Positions 1-7,529 of a stretch of DNA of 14,762 nt are shown here, piece by piece (the stretch's first letter is position 1; each line of letters starts with the position of its first letter). The stretch is from Nitrospirae bacterium CG2_30_53_67 (GTDB lineage: Bacteria; CG2-30-53-67). A program made the translations under genes and the position numbers. A model generated the notes under the pieces. The model saw only the letters and a list, made by a program, of their open reading frames with translations, was not told the DNA's origin and did no database searches. The DNA is taken from NCBI GenBank assembly GCA_001873285.1, contig MNYV01000007.1, positions 1 to 14,762 of the forward strand, in the 5' to 3' direction.

Positions 1-2
1 TG

Positions 3-386
3 CCTGTATCAGGTACGCTCAGGTTCAAAGGGGGGGCTGATCCGAATCCCATGGACGGAAGAGTTTCAATCTATCAAGGGATCTTATCGGAAGGCAATCA
101 AATTTCAGGTCTATGGCAAATGCCGACCTACATGGGTCCGGAATGCGGCAATCAATCGGCTGGGTTTGCCAAGGGGAATTTTACAGGACAGAACCATTGC
201 GGCCAAATGACCAAGACCCTCAGTGGAGTCTGGCCCTGGTATGACATCAATACATGCGCTATTTCAGGAAACGGTTTTTTCTCCGGGAACGCGACAGCCA
301 ACAGAAACTTCTGGAACCTGAACCTGGAAGACCATGCATTTAAGAAGACCAACATCCATGATCATCCGGCCCCAAGCCATCCTTGA
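3..386 (+). CDS. 3' end of an unrecognised protein gene (5' part outside window)
   Basis: The reading frame is open from the left edge and ends at TGA 384-386. The first ATG (51) is internal, because the frame continues upstream of it without a stop, so this is the C-terminal 127 or so residues of a longer protein. The visible part is rich in Gly, Asn and aromatic residues. It has three cysteines (in GPEC, NHC and INTC contexts), spaced more like a disulfide-bonded exported protein than a metal site, and a His-rich tail (HDHPAPSHP). I recognise no family and assign no function. It converges on the cyclophilin gene, with 41 bases between the two stops. The opposite strand also has a 67-codon frame here, but the + frame is longer and stays open to the edge. 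Medium-low certainty that it is a real gene. Confidence 0.5.
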   Translation, partial: PVSGTLRFKGGADPNPMDGRVSIYQGILSEGNQISGLWQMPTYMGPECGNQSAGFAKGNFTGQNHCGQMTKTLSGVWPWYDINTCAISGNGFFSGNATANRNFWNLNLEDHAFKKTNIHDHPAPSHP

Positions 387-427
387 CCTTTTTTCTTTCT
401 CTGACGGCGCAAATCAGAAAGCCGTCT

Positions 428-994
428 CTACTTCAGGTAGGCCTTCTGTATATAGATGGACTTCAACGGATTGTCCATGCGGTCCCTGGGAGCGCTGACG
501 ATCTTGCCGACCACGTCCATCCCTTCGACGACATGGCCGAAGACCGTATACTGGCGGTCGAGATGGGGGGCCGCGGCCACGCAGATGAAGAACTGCGACC
601 CGGCGCTGTCGGGATCCATGGACCTTGCCATGGAAACCGTTCCGCTCACGTGCTTGCGGCTGCTGAACTCGGCCTGGATGGTATAACCCGGCCCGCCCAT
701 GCCGTCGTTGCTCCGGTCGTCGTCCTTGGTGTTGGGATCGCCTCCCTGGATCATGAAACCGGGGATGACCCGGTGGAAATAAGTCTTGTTATAAAAACCC
801 TCCTTGACAAGCTTTTTGAAATTCTCCACGGTCTTCGGGGCTGCATCCGGATCAAAGGCAATGAGGATCTTTCCAAAATCCGTCTCCAAAACGGCTTGGG
901 GCTCGCCCTTCCCGGGTTCAGCCGCATGAAGATGCGTGGTCATAAAGAAAACCGATGCCAATCCACTCATGAACATTGTAACGAAACTTTTCAT
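428..994 (-). CDS. Exported cyclophilin-type peptidyl-prolyl cis-trans isomerase
   Basis: The 188-residue protein catalyses cis-trans isomerisation of peptide bonds before proline and so assists folding, here outside the cytoplasm. Residues 1-24 form a signal peptide (basic start, hydrophobic core, likely cut after HLHA). The cyclophilin domain fills the rest. The catalytic FHR is at 73-75, FMIQGGD at 80-86, GSQFFI at 132-137 and VFGHV at 151-155, all in family order. The length after cleavage, about 164 residues, is normal for a single-domain bacterial cyclophilin of the PpiA/PpiB type. The start is supported by an AGGGAGGAAG ribosome site at 1001-1010. engB lies 88 bases upstream on the same strand, with a perfect palindrome between them that could separate the two transcripts. 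Family assignment is firm. The exact paralogue (ppiA-like) is not certain, so no symbol is given. Confidence 0.95.
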   Translation of the reverse strand: MKSFVTMFMSGLASVFFMTTHLHAAEPGKGEPQAVLETDFGKILIAFDPDAAPKTVENFKKLVKEGFYNKTYFHRVIPGFMIQGGDPNTKDDDRSNDGMGGPGYTIQAEFSSRKHVSGTVSMARSMDPDSAGSQFFICVAAAPHLDRQYTVFGHVVEGMDVVGKIVSAPRDRMDNPLKSIYIQKAYLK

Positions 995-1034
995 GCTGAT
1001 CTTCCTCCCTTGTTCAATGGTATATCAAAACCCG

Positions 1035-1054
1035 AACCACAGAGCTCTGTGGTT
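1035..1054. promoter_or_regulatory. Perfect 20-bp palindrome between engB and the cyclophilin gene
   Basis: The sequence AACCACAG-AGCT-CTGTGGTT is its own reverse complement. As RNA it gives an 8-bp stem with a four-base loop. Read on the - strand it lies 29 bases after the engB stop and is followed by CGGGTTTTGAT, a short T-run that is weak for an intrinsic terminator. It is also 41 bases upstream of the cyclophilin start codon, so a dimeric-repressor operator is a second reading. Sequence alone does not separate the two. Confidence 0.55.
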
Positions 1055-1082
1055 TCATTCTAACTCTTTTTTCCAGAATAGA

Positions 1083-1664
1083 TCAGATGAGCGGATTGAT
1101 TGCCTTCCAGATTTCATTTCGCCCCTCGGACGTGACGGCGGAGAAAAAGATCAGGGGATCTTCTCCGGACAATCCCATGGATTCCCGGATCTTCAGGACC
1201 TGCGTCTTTCTTTGCCCCATGGTGATCTTATCCGATTTCGTGGCCGCGGTCAAGATTCGGATTCCATGAGAGAGAAGATACTCCCGCATGATTCTGTCCA
1301 ATTCTCCCGGCCGGCGCCTGGCATCCAGGATATGGACCACGCAGGTGAGATGCCGGTTCTCTTCGAGATATTGCTCCACCATGGGGCCGAAGCGCTCCCG
1401 AACATCCTTCGGCACTTTTGCAAATCCATACCCCGGAAGATCCACAAAAAAAAAGGACTGGTTGATCAGAAAAAAATTGATCATCTGGGTACGGCCGGGT
1501 GTGGAGCTGACCTTGACGAGTTTTTTCCGGTTGAGAAGGGCATTGATCAGAGAGGATTTCCCCACATTGGAGCGCCCGACAAAGGCGATTTCAAGGAGGC
1601 GCTTTACCGGATAGTCTTTCCTATGGACAGCGGAAAGAACGAACTCTGCAGAGAGGATTTTCAT
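1083..1664 (-). CDS. engB: Ribosome biogenesis GTP-binding protein EngB (YsxC/YihA)
   Basis: A TRAFAC-class GTPase needed for late assembly of the large ribosomal subunit. From the chosen start it has 193 residues, with G1 GRSNVGKS at 30-37, G2 region STPGRT at 54-59, G3 DLPG at 75-78, G4 TKSD at 142-145 and the G5 SA at 165-166. The compact length and the absence of extra domains are typical. The frame extends 21 codons further upstream to an ATG at 1727, but that stretch is translated repeat DNA, whereas M-K-I-L-S-A-E-F at 1664 is how the family normally begins. Neither start has a clear ribosome site. A 9-bp duplication places the same CTCTTTATG before both ATGs. It follows clpX on the same strand, separated by the repeat mosaic. 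Confidence 0.95.
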   Translation of the reverse strand: MKILSAEFVLSAVHRKDYPVKRLLEIAFVGRSNVGKSSLINALLNRKKLVKVSSTPGRTQMINFFLINQSFFFVDLPGYGFAKVPKDVRERFGPMVEQYLEENRHLTCVVHILDARRRPGELDRIMREYLLSHGIRILTAATKSDKITMGQRKTQVLKIRESMGLSGEDPLIFFSAVTSEGRNEIWKAINPLI

Positions 1665-1733
1665 AAAGAGCGGGTGAAAACATAAGGGTTCAAGGATTCC
1701 AGGGGTCAAGTGAAATACTGAAAACATAAAGAG
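1662..1733. repeat. 9-bp direct repeats (CATAAAGAG) flanking a repeat unit at the engB start
   Basis: CATAAAGAG occurs at 1662-1670, where its first three bases are the engB start codon read on the other strand, and again at 1725-1733. The 54 bases between them contain one copy of the GGTTCAAGG-type repeat. After each copy comes a similar run (G-rich, then CATA or CAT, then AGGGTT), so the unit may be an imperfect tandem duplication of about 63 bases rather than a target-site duplication. Confidence 0.5.
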
Positions 1734-1964
1734 CCGAGGGTCATAGGGTTACGCTTCGCGTGTCCCACTTTTGTCTATTTTTGTCGTTAGATCCCGGCAT
1801 CTCGTTGAATCTACTTTTCCAGGGCCGGGACCCTCTGCTACGGCCACTACACTACGGCATCTTGGGGTCAAGGGTTCCAGTATTTTTCTCTGGAGATTTT
1901 ACTTGCATTTAAGTATTTCACTTGATTCCTTGACCCCTTGGACCCTCGACCCCTTTTTACCCAC
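1684..1964. repeat. Intergenic repeat mosaic with inverted arms between clpX and engB
   Basis: This fills nearly all of the 302-base gene-free stretch between engB and clpX. The left arm (1684-1719, + orientation) and right arm (1911-1964, - orientation) share AGTATTTCACTTGA as an exact 14-base inverted match. Beyond it both are built from the same short words (GGTTCAAGG, GGGGTCAAG, GGATTC) in different order. A third piece sits at 1864-1885. The core contains a 7-bp hairpin TCCCGGC/GCCGGGA (1792-1798 with 1824-1830) and the small hairpin ACGC-TTC-GCGT (1751-1761). There is no open frame of convincing quality inside, so if mobile it is non-autonomous. A near-identical copy of the right arm lies at the other end of the window. 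Confidence 0.75.
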
Positions 1965-1966
1965 AA

Positions 1967-3208
1967 CTATGCGCTTTCCTTCTGTTCATAGATCAGGATC
2001 GGCTGCTCCAGACCCTTGACGACTTCCTCGGAGATGATGCATTCCTTCACGTTCACCTGGGAGGGAAGCTCATACATCACGTCGAGCATCACGTTTTCCA
2101 GAACCGCCTTGAGCCCACGTGCGCCGGTCTTGCGCTTTTGGGCGGTCTTCGCCACACCGTCCAATGCCCCCTGGGTGAATTTCAGTTTTACTCCCTCAAG
2201 CTCGAAAAACTTCTGGTACTGTTTGATCAGGGCGTTCTTGGGTTCGGTCAGAATCCGGACCAGGGCATCCTCGTCCAGTTCGTCCAGGGCGGCGAGGACC
2301 GGGAGCCGGCCGACGAACTCCGGAATCATCCCGTACTTCAACAGATCCTCGGGTTCAACCCTGGAGAGGATCTCCCCGATCGGCTTATTTTGTTTGCTCT
2401 GGATCTTGGCGCCGAATCCCATGGCCTTTTCACCCATCCGGTTTTCGACGATCTTGTCCAGCCCGACGAAGGCGCCTCCGCAGATAAACAGGATGTTCGT
2501 GGTATCCACCTGCAGGAACTCCTGGTGAGGATGTTTCCTCCCTCCCTGCGGCGGGACATTGGCCACGGTCCCCTCGATGATCTTCAGAAGGGCCTGCTGC
2601 ACGCCCTCACCCGAGACGTCCCTGGTAATGGACGGGTTTTCCGACTTCCTGGCGATCTTGTCGATCTCGTCGATATAGATGATCCCCTGCTGCGCCCGCT
2701 CCACGTCGTAATCCGCATTCTGCAGGAGTTTCAGTATGATGTTTTCCACATCCTCGCCTACATATCCAGCCTCGGTCAGGGTCGTGGCATCTACGATGGC
2801 GAATGGGACGTCCAGGATACGGGCCATGGTCTGGGCCAGGAGGGTCTTGCCGGATCCCGTGGGTCCGACCAGAAGGATATTGCTTTTCTGAATCTCCACG
2901 TCTCCGAGATTGATATTGGTGGCCAGACGCTTGTAATGGTTGTGCACGGCCACTGAGAGAACCTTCTTGGCATAGGTCTGGCCGATGACATAATCGTCGA
3001 GAACCTTCTTGATGACTCGAGGCTGAGGGACCTTATCAAACTTGTCAATCCTCTTGACCTGCATCTCCTCTGCAATAATCTCGTTGCAGAGGTTGATGCA
3101 CTCGTCGCAGATGTACACGGTATGACCTGCAATCAGTTTTTTCACGTCTTCCTGGCTCTTGCCGCAGAAAGAACACTTCAAAGTCCCTGACGGATCACTT
3201 TTTTTCAT
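1967..3208 (-). CDS. clpX: ClpX, ATP-dependent unfoldase of the ClpXP protease
   Basis: ClpX recognises tagged or damaged cytoplasmic proteins, unfolds them with ATP and feeds them into the ClpP chamber. The 413-residue length is standard. The N-terminal zinc-binding domain has Cys12, Cys15, Cys34 and Cys37. The AAA+ module has Walker A GPTGSGKT at 115-122, the pore loop GYVG at 148-151 and Walker B DEID at 180-183. Further on come the GGRKH loop, the EFVGRLPV box and the sensor-2 motif TGARGL. The start has an AAGGAAAG ribosome site at 3213-3220. clpP ends 14 bases upstream, so the two are almost certainly co-transcribed. All functional motifs appear intact. Confidence 0.99.
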   Translation of the reverse strand: MKKSDPSGTLKCSFCGKSQEDVKKLIAGHTVYICDECINLCNEIIAEEMQVKRIDKFDKVPQPRVIKKVLDDYVIGQTYAKKVLSVAVHNHYKRLATNINLGDVEIQKSNILLVGPTGSGKTLLAQTMARILDVPFAIVDATTLTEAGYVGEDVENIILKLLQNADYDVERAQQGIIYIDEIDKIARKSENPSITRDVSGEGVQQALLKIIEGTVANVPPQGGRKHPHQEFLQVDTTNILFICGGAFVGLDKIVENRMGEKAMGFGAKIQSKQNKPIGEILSRVEPEDLLKYGMIPEFVGRLPVLAALDELDEDALVRILTEPKNALIKQYQKFFELEGVKLKFTQGALDGVAKTAQKRKTGARGLKAVLENVMLDVMYELPSQVNVKECIISEEVVKGLEQPILIYEQKESA

Positions 3209-3222
3209 CTCACTTTCCTTTC

Positions 3223-3840
3223 CTATTCTTTTTCTTTCTTTTCTCCGGGAGCAGCCCCTTCACGATGGGCAATCACTTCATCGATCAGCCCATACTCCTT
3301 GGCCTCGGTACCGGACATGAAAAAGTCCCTGTCCGTATCCTTCTGTATCCTCTTGACCGGCTGTTCCGTGTGCTTGGCCAGGATTTCATTCAGGGTTTCC
3401 TTGATCTTCAGGATCTCCTTTGCATGGATCTCCACGTCCGAAGCCACACCCTGGAATCCGCCAAGGGGCTGGTGAATCATGATCCGGGTATTGGGGAGCG
3501 CAAAACGCTTCCCCTTGGTTCCGGCGGCCAGGAGGACCGCCCCCATACTGGCCGCCTGCCCGATGCAGATGGTGGAAACCTGAGGCTTGATATACTGCAT
3601 GGTATCATAGATGGCCAGTCCGGAAGTGACGATGCCGCCCGGAGAATTGATGTACAGGTTGATGTCCTTATCGGGATCCTCGGCTTCGAGAAACAGAAGC
3701 TGGGCAATAATCAGGTTCGACATATAGTCATCGATGGCGGTCCCCACAAAGATAATCCTGTCCTTGAGCAGCCGGGAATAGATATCATAGGCCCGTTCGC
3801 CCCGTGCCGTCTGTTCCACCACCATGGGAATAAGCGTCAT
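3223..3840 (-). CDS. clpP: ClpP, proteolytic subunit of the Clp protease
   Basis: A serine peptidase that forms the double-heptamer chamber of ClpXP. It is 205 residues long, the usual size, with the catalytic triad Ser98 (in GQAASMGA), His123 (in MIHQP) and Asp172 (in TDRDFF). The GGI oxyanion strand is at 68-70. The N-terminal LIPMVVEQT is the conserved axial-loop segment, so little or no propeptide is expected. The Lys/Glu-rich tail (GEKKEKE) is unremarkable. A TAAGGAG ribosome site at 3848-3854 fixes the start. It lies 50 bases after tig and 14 before clpX in a tig-clpP-clpX block. I see no strong terminator in either gap. Confidence 0.99.
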   Translation of the reverse strand: MTLIPMVVEQTARGERAYDIYSRLLKDRIIFVGTAIDDYMSNLIIAQLLFLEAEDPDKDINLYINSPGGIVTSGLAIYDTMQYIKPQVSTICIGQAASMGAVLLAAGTKGKRFALPNTRIMIHQPLGGFQGVASDVEIHAKEILKIKETLNEILAKHTEQPVKRIQKDTDRDFFMSGTEAKEYGLIDEVIAHREGAAPGEKKEKE

Positions 3841-3890
3841 TCGAATACTCCTTACCGACCAGTTGAATCGGTTATCAAAAAAAGAGAGGG

Positions 3891-5243
3891 TTACTCCTTG
3901 CCTCCCCCCTCGGTTTCATGTACGTCTTCCCCTGTAACTTTAGCATTTTCAAGCAAAAAGTCAAGGATCTTTTCGTTTAAGAGCATGAGTCTGAAAGGTT
4001 CGAGCGAACCCACCTGTTTCATGTAGAGATCCCTTAATACCTCCTTAGACATGGAAGACTCCCATGCCCTTTTTCCCAGGGCGGATTCAACCTCATCGGG
4101 TGTGACCGTGATTCCTTCTTTTTCCGCAAGCTGTTCGATAATAAAACTCCAGGCGACATCTCTCCGGGCCTTTTTATCCAGCACCGTCTCCTCCACCACT
4201 CCATGGATCTCTTCGGTTTTCGGCTCCTTGCCTGAACGGTGGAGGTTCGATTTAAAGCTCTCCTTCAGGGCCTTCTTCTGACGTTCGATCATGATCTCGG
4301 GAAGTTCTTCGATCGGGTTCCTCCGGAGGACCTCATCCATGATCTCAAGATGCAGGTCCTCCCGGATTCTCTTGGCCTCCTCGGCCTCCAGCCCCTTGCG
4401 GACCTCAGCCTTCAGTTCGTTGAGGGTCCCGAACCTCTCGCCCACATCCTTTGCAAATTCATCATCCAGGGCCGGAAGTTTTTTCTGTTTGATGTCCTTG
4501 AGGTTCACCTTGAAGACCGCCTTTGCCCCGGAGAGTCCGGCGGCATGGTAATTTTCAGGAAAGGTCACGGGAATCTCCTTGGCCTCACCTTTCTTCATTC
4601 CCAGGAACCCATCTTCCAACCCGGCAATCATCTTACCTTCGCCCACTTCGATAAGCTGACCGGTCCCCTTGCCCCGTTCAATGGGTTTGCCGTCCACAAA
4701 ACCTTCAATGTCCGCTTCGGCAACGTCCCCCCTGACCACCTGGTGGTCTTCATCTTCATAGGCAGAGAGTTCCGCTAACCTCTCCTGCATGTCCCGGATC
4801 ACCCGGTCCACCATCTCATCCGTGATCTTGGTCTCTTTCTTGGATCTCGGCACCCCCTTGTAATCCTTGACCTCGAACTTCGGTTTGATATAGACCGTGG
4901 CATCAAAACGGAAAGGCTCACCTTCGCTGAGGTGGACATTCCGGATGATCGGCATATCCACCGGTTTAAGGGCCGACTTCTCCAGGGCCTTGGCGTAATA
5001 GTCAGGGATGATCCGTTGAAGAAGATCCTCGTGCACATCACGAGAGAGACGGCTGCGGATCATGGAGATCGGGGTCTTGCCCGGACGGAAACCCGGGAAT
5101 TTGACCTTTTTCTGCAGGTTTTGATAGGTCTTTTTGAATTCCAGTTCAATCTCTTCCGTGGGAACCTCCACCTTCAGGACCCTCTTGGTCCGGCTCGGCT
5201 CCTCCACGCTCAGTTTTATCTCTTTCTCCTCTTGGTTTTCCAT
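3891..5243 (-). CDS. tig: Trigger factor, ribosome-associated chaperone
   Basis: Trigger factor sits at the ribosomal exit tunnel, shields nascent chains and has prolyl isomerase activity. From the chosen start it is 450 residues, slightly longer than the E. coli protein. The order is an N-terminal ribosome-binding domain with the signature GFRPGKTP at 51-58, a central FKBP-type isomerase domain (roughly 150-245) and a helical C-terminal chaperone domain. The frame stays open 32 codons further upstream to 5339, but that stretch shows no family similarity. The ATG at 5243 has an AAAGGAAG site six bases away, while the intermediate ATG at 5264 has none. The gene follows tRNA-Leu by 148 bases with no evident terminator, and is probably read from the tRNA promoter. 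Confidence 0.98.
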   Translation of the reverse strand: MENQEEKEIKLSVEEPSRTKRVLKVEVPTEEIELEFKKTYQNLQKKVKFPGFRPGKTPISMIRSRLSRDVHEDLLQRIIPDYYAKALEKSALKPVDMPIIRNVHLSEGEPFRFDATVYIKPKFEVKDYKGVPRSKKETKITDEMVDRVIRDMQERLAELSAYEDEDHQVVRGDVAEADIEGFVDGKPIERGKGTGQLIEVGEGKMIAGLEDGFLGMKKGEAKEIPVTFPENYHAAGLSGAKAVFKVNLKDIKQKKLPALDDEFAKDVGERFGTLNELKAEVRKGLEAEEAKRIREDLHLEIMDEVLRRNPIEELPEIMIERQKKALKESFKSNLHRSGKEPKTEEIHGVVEETVLDKKARRDVAWSFIIEQLAEKEGITVTPDEVESALGKRAWESSMSKEVLRDLYMKQVGSLEPFRLMLLNEKILDFLLENAKVTGEDVHETEGGGKE

Positions 5244-5249
5244 TTTATT

Positions 5250-5257
5250 CTTCCTTT
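5250..5257 (-). promoter_or_regulatory. Ribosome binding site that fixes the tig start
   Basis: On the - strand AAAGGAAG is followed by six bases and then the ATG at 5243. No comparable site precedes the upstream in-frame ATGs at 5264 or 5339, so the shorter trigger factor is preferred. Confidence 0.8.
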
Positions 5258-5290
5258 CAGACATCGAATGATATGGCTCTCTATGAACCC

Positions 5291-5313
5291 TCCCGGACAG
5301 GAGCCCCCCGGGA
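5291..5313 (-). other. GC-rich hairpin in the tRNA-tig leader
   Basis: TCCCGG (5313-5308 on the - strand) pairs with CCGGGA (5296-5291) around an 11-base loop. It is not followed by a T-run, so it does not look like an intrinsic terminator. It lies between the tRNA 3' end and tig, where a processing or attenuation role would be possible, but nothing here proves one. Confidence 0.3.
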
Positions 5314-5391
5314 ATAACGCGCCCCGGCATCTCAACCATCAGCGATTATTTACCCGATCTCTAAAGGTCAGGATTTGATATGAGGGACCGA

Positions 5392-5479
5392 TGGTGCGAG
5401 AGGGGGGACTCGAACCCCCAATCCGCAAAGCGGGCTAGATCCTAAGTCTAGTGCGTATACCAAATTTCGCCACTCTCGC
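5392..5479 (-). tRNA. tRNA-Leu (anticodon UAG)
   Basis: An 88-base class II tRNA with the CCA end encoded (5394-5392). The acceptor stem GCGAGAG pairs with CTCTCGC. The anticodon stem CTAGA/TCTAG closes the loop CTTAGGA, giving anticodon TAG at positions 34-36, which reads CUN leucine codons. The long variable arm (CCCGC-TTT-GCGG) is diagnostic of class II tRNAs, and the T arm is GGGGG-TTCGAGT-CCCCC. Everything expected is paired, so it should be functional. It is the first gene after the consensus promoter at 5550-5577 and precedes tig on the same strand. Confidence 0.98.
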
Positions 5480-5549
5480 GGAAAACAGGCTGCGGCTGAT
5501 TGGATGATCTCCCCCCTAACCGGCAGGGTGCCCCGCTGATTATGAATTT

Positions 5550-5577
5550 ATTATAGGGATTTTGTCTTTTTTGTCAA
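5550..5577 (-). promoter_or_regulatory. Perfect-consensus sigma70 promoter for tRNA-Leu (and probably tig-clpP-clpX)
   Basis: On the - strand TTGACA (5577-5572) and TATAAT (5555-5550) are separated by 16 bases. Both hexamers match consensus exactly. Transcription would begin near 5543, about 63 bases before the mature tRNA 5' end. It lies just past the stop of the ABC-F gene, so the tRNA/proteostasis block has its own strong promoter, separate from the mscS-uup pair upstream. Confidence 0.85.
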
Positions 5578-5594
5578 CAACTTGTTTTCCATTG

Positions 5595-7481
5595 TCATTT
5601 CAGATCCTCCAACGCCTCCCACCGCGCATAGACCTGGTCCAGTTCTTTCTCCAGCGCCTCAAGCCTTGACTTGGTTGCAGACACTGAGCCGCCGCTTTCG
5701 CGATAAAAGGCCGGGTCAGCCATAGACGCATGGATCTGCTGCCGTTCCGATTCGAGCGCTTCGATGCGCTCGGGAAGGCTTTCAAGCTCCTTCTGCTCCT
5801 TAAAATTCAGCCTGCGTCGTTTCTCAGCCTGAGGACGCGTGCCTTGCCTTGTCTCTTCCTTCCTGACCGGGACCACGGGAGCGGCCGGTTTCCTCTGCCG
5901 GCGCCAGTCGTCATACCCGCCGACGTATTCATTCACCCGGCCTTTGCCTTCGAACACGAGCGTGCTGGTGACGACATGATTGATCAACGCCCGGTCGTGG
6001 CTCACCAACAGCACGGCGCCGGGATAGTCCATCAGAAGCTCTTCGAGCAGATCAAGGGTCTCGATGTCCAGGTCATTCGTGGGCTCGTCGAGCACGAGCA
6101 CGTTCGACGGCCTGGTGAAAAGCCTGGCGAGCAGCAGGCGGTTCCGCTCCCCGCCGGAGAGGACCTTCACGGGACTGCGCGCCCGATCAGGCGAAAAAAG
6201 AAAATCCTGCAGATAACCGATGACATGCCGCCGGCTGCCGTTGATGGTCACATAGTCGCTTCCGCCCGAGACGTTATCCTGAACGGACTTTTCATCCTTC
6301 AATTGGGCGCGGTGCTGGTCGAGGTAAGCCACCTCCATATTCGTGCCGTGCCGGATCGTCCCTTTCGTGGGGGGTAGATCGCCGAGCAGGATTTTAAGCA
6401 GCGTGGTCTTGCCGGCGCCGTTTGGACCGATGATACCCACCTTATCGCCGCGGAGGATGGCCGTTGAAAAGTCTCGAATCACCTCGCTGCCTTCGTAGCT
6501 GTGGCTCACGTTCCGCGCCTCGATCACAAGCCTGCCCGTGCGCTCCGCCTCCTGTATTCGCATATGCGCCGTACCGGTCCGTTCTCGCCGCTCGCTCCGG
6601 GTCCTTCGGAGTTCCTTGAGCGCGCGCACGCGGCCTTCATTCCGCGTCCTGCGCGCCTTGACGCCCCGGCGGATCCAGGCCTCCTCCTCGGCCAGCTTTT
6701 TGTCGAATTTTGCGTTTTCCGCAGCTTCGGTATCAAGCGCAGCCTGCTTGAGTTCAAGATAGGCCTGGTAATTCCCAGGCCAGCTCGTCAGTCTGCCTCG
6801 GTCAAGATCAACAATCCGCGTGGCCAGCTTCCGGATCAGCATACGGTCGTGGGTTACGAAAACAAGGGTCCCGCCGAAAGAAAGCAGGAACGCTTCAAGC
6901 CAGGCAATGGCACCGATGTCCAGATGGTTTGTGGGTTCGTCTAAAAGCAGGAGGTCCGGCTCGCCTGCCAGCGCCTTTGCGAGCAGGACCATGCGCTTCC
7001 GGCCGCCTGAAAGCTCGGAGAACTCGGCGTCAGGAGGAAGCTTCAGGCGAGAGAGAATCGTCTCGATACGCTGCTGTATTTGCCGGCCCCCGGCGGTCTC
7101 GAACTTGTGTTGGACACTCTCGATCTCTGCCATCAGCTTCTCGCTGTGATCATGGGCCGGTTTATTGCTCAGATGGCGATACTCGGAAAGCAGTTTCCCC
7201 TGCTCGCCCAACGCGCCCGATACCACGTTGAACACACTCCCCAAAAGCGCCTGTGGGACCTCCTGGGCCAGAAGCGCGCTCTGCATGCCCTGCTGAAACA
7301 CGATCTTTCCATCATCCTGCCTGACTTCGCCGGTGATGAGCCGCAGGATCGTCGACTTGCCTGTCCCGTTCCTTCCGATGAGGCAGACCCGCTCGCCCCG
7401 GTCAATGGAGAGATCAATACTTTCAAGCAATGGCGGTCCGCCGAAGCTGACATGGACACCCTGCAAACTGACTAATGCCAT
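5595..7481 (-). CDS. uup: ABC-F family ATPase, Uup-like
   Basis: A soluble tandem-ATPase ABC-F protein of 628 residues with no membrane segments. These proteins act on the ribosome or, for E. coli Uup, are also linked to DNA-structure tolerance. The first ATPase domain has Walker A GRNGTGKS at 36-43, LSGG at 157-160 and DEPTNHLD at 181-188. The inter-domain linker (about 245-315) is Arg/Glu-rich, as in this family. The second domain has GPNGAGKT at 352-359, LSGG at 441-444 and DEPTNDLD at 465-472. The C-terminal part from about 555 is a charged coiled coil ending in a WEALE-type motif like that of Uup, which separates it from EttA, YheS and YbiT. The ribosome site is weak (GGGGC). It starts 48 bases after the MscS-type gene and is likely co-transcribed with it. 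Confidence 0.93.
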   Translation of the reverse strand: MALVSLQGVHVSFGGPPLLESIDLSIDRGERVCLIGRNGTGKSTILRLITGEVRQDDGKIVFQQGMQSALLAQEVPQALLGSVFNVVSGALGEQGKLLSEYRHLSNKPAHDHSEKLMAEIESVQHKFETAGGRQIQQRIETILSRLKLPPDAEFSELSGGRKRMVLLAKALAGEPDLLLLDEPTNHLDIGAIAWLEAFLLSFGGTLVFVTHDRMLIRKLATRIVDLDRGRLTSWPGNYQAYLELKQAALDTEAAENAKFDKKLAEEEAWIRRGVKARRTRNEGRVRALKELRRTRSERRERTGTAHMRIQEAERTGRLVIEARNVSHSYEGSEVIRDFSTAILRGDKVGIIGPNGAGKTTLLKILLGDLPPTKGTIRHGTNMEVAYLDQHRAQLKDEKSVQDNVSGGSDYVTINGSRRHVIGYLQDFLFSPDRARSPVKVLSGGERNRLLLARLFTRPSNVLVLDEPTNDLDIETLDLLEELLMDYPGAVLLVSHDRALINHVVTSTLVFEGKGRVNEYVGGYDDWRRQRKPAAPVVPVRKEETRQGTRPQAEKRRRLNFKEQKELESLPERIEALESERQQIHASMADPAFYRESGGSVSATKSRLEALEKELDQVYARWEALEDLK

Positions 7482-7529
7482 AAAATGCCCCGTTCGCCTT
7501 CAGCGATGTTTTCACCTTCAAAGAGAAGA

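Noticed and set aside
403-426. GACGGC/GCCGTC inverted repeat between the converging gene ends, with a T-run beside it, as a bidirectional terminator
   Set aside because: The T-run is 5' of the stem on the + strand and no T-run follows the stem on either strand, so it lacks the layout of an intrinsic terminator. The six-base stem has a 12-base loop and is weak.
1665-1727. EngB N-terminal extension of 21 residues
   Set aside because: The extra residues are a translation of the intergenic repeat. The family normally begins at the Met at 1664.
1836-1868. Possible degenerate tRNA in the mosaic core (a TAGTGTAGTGG-like run on the - strand)
   Set aside because: It resembles a D-arm only superficially. 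I could not pair an acceptor stem, an anticodon arm or a T arm around it.
1771-2019. 82-codon + strand ORF through the repeat mosaic
   Set aside because: It lies entirely on repeat DNA and the 3' end of clpX in the opposite strand. Its composition follows the repeats.
5244-5339. Trigger factor N-terminal extension of 32 residues
   Set aside because: No ribosome site at the upstream ATGs and no similarity to the family. A good site precedes 5243.
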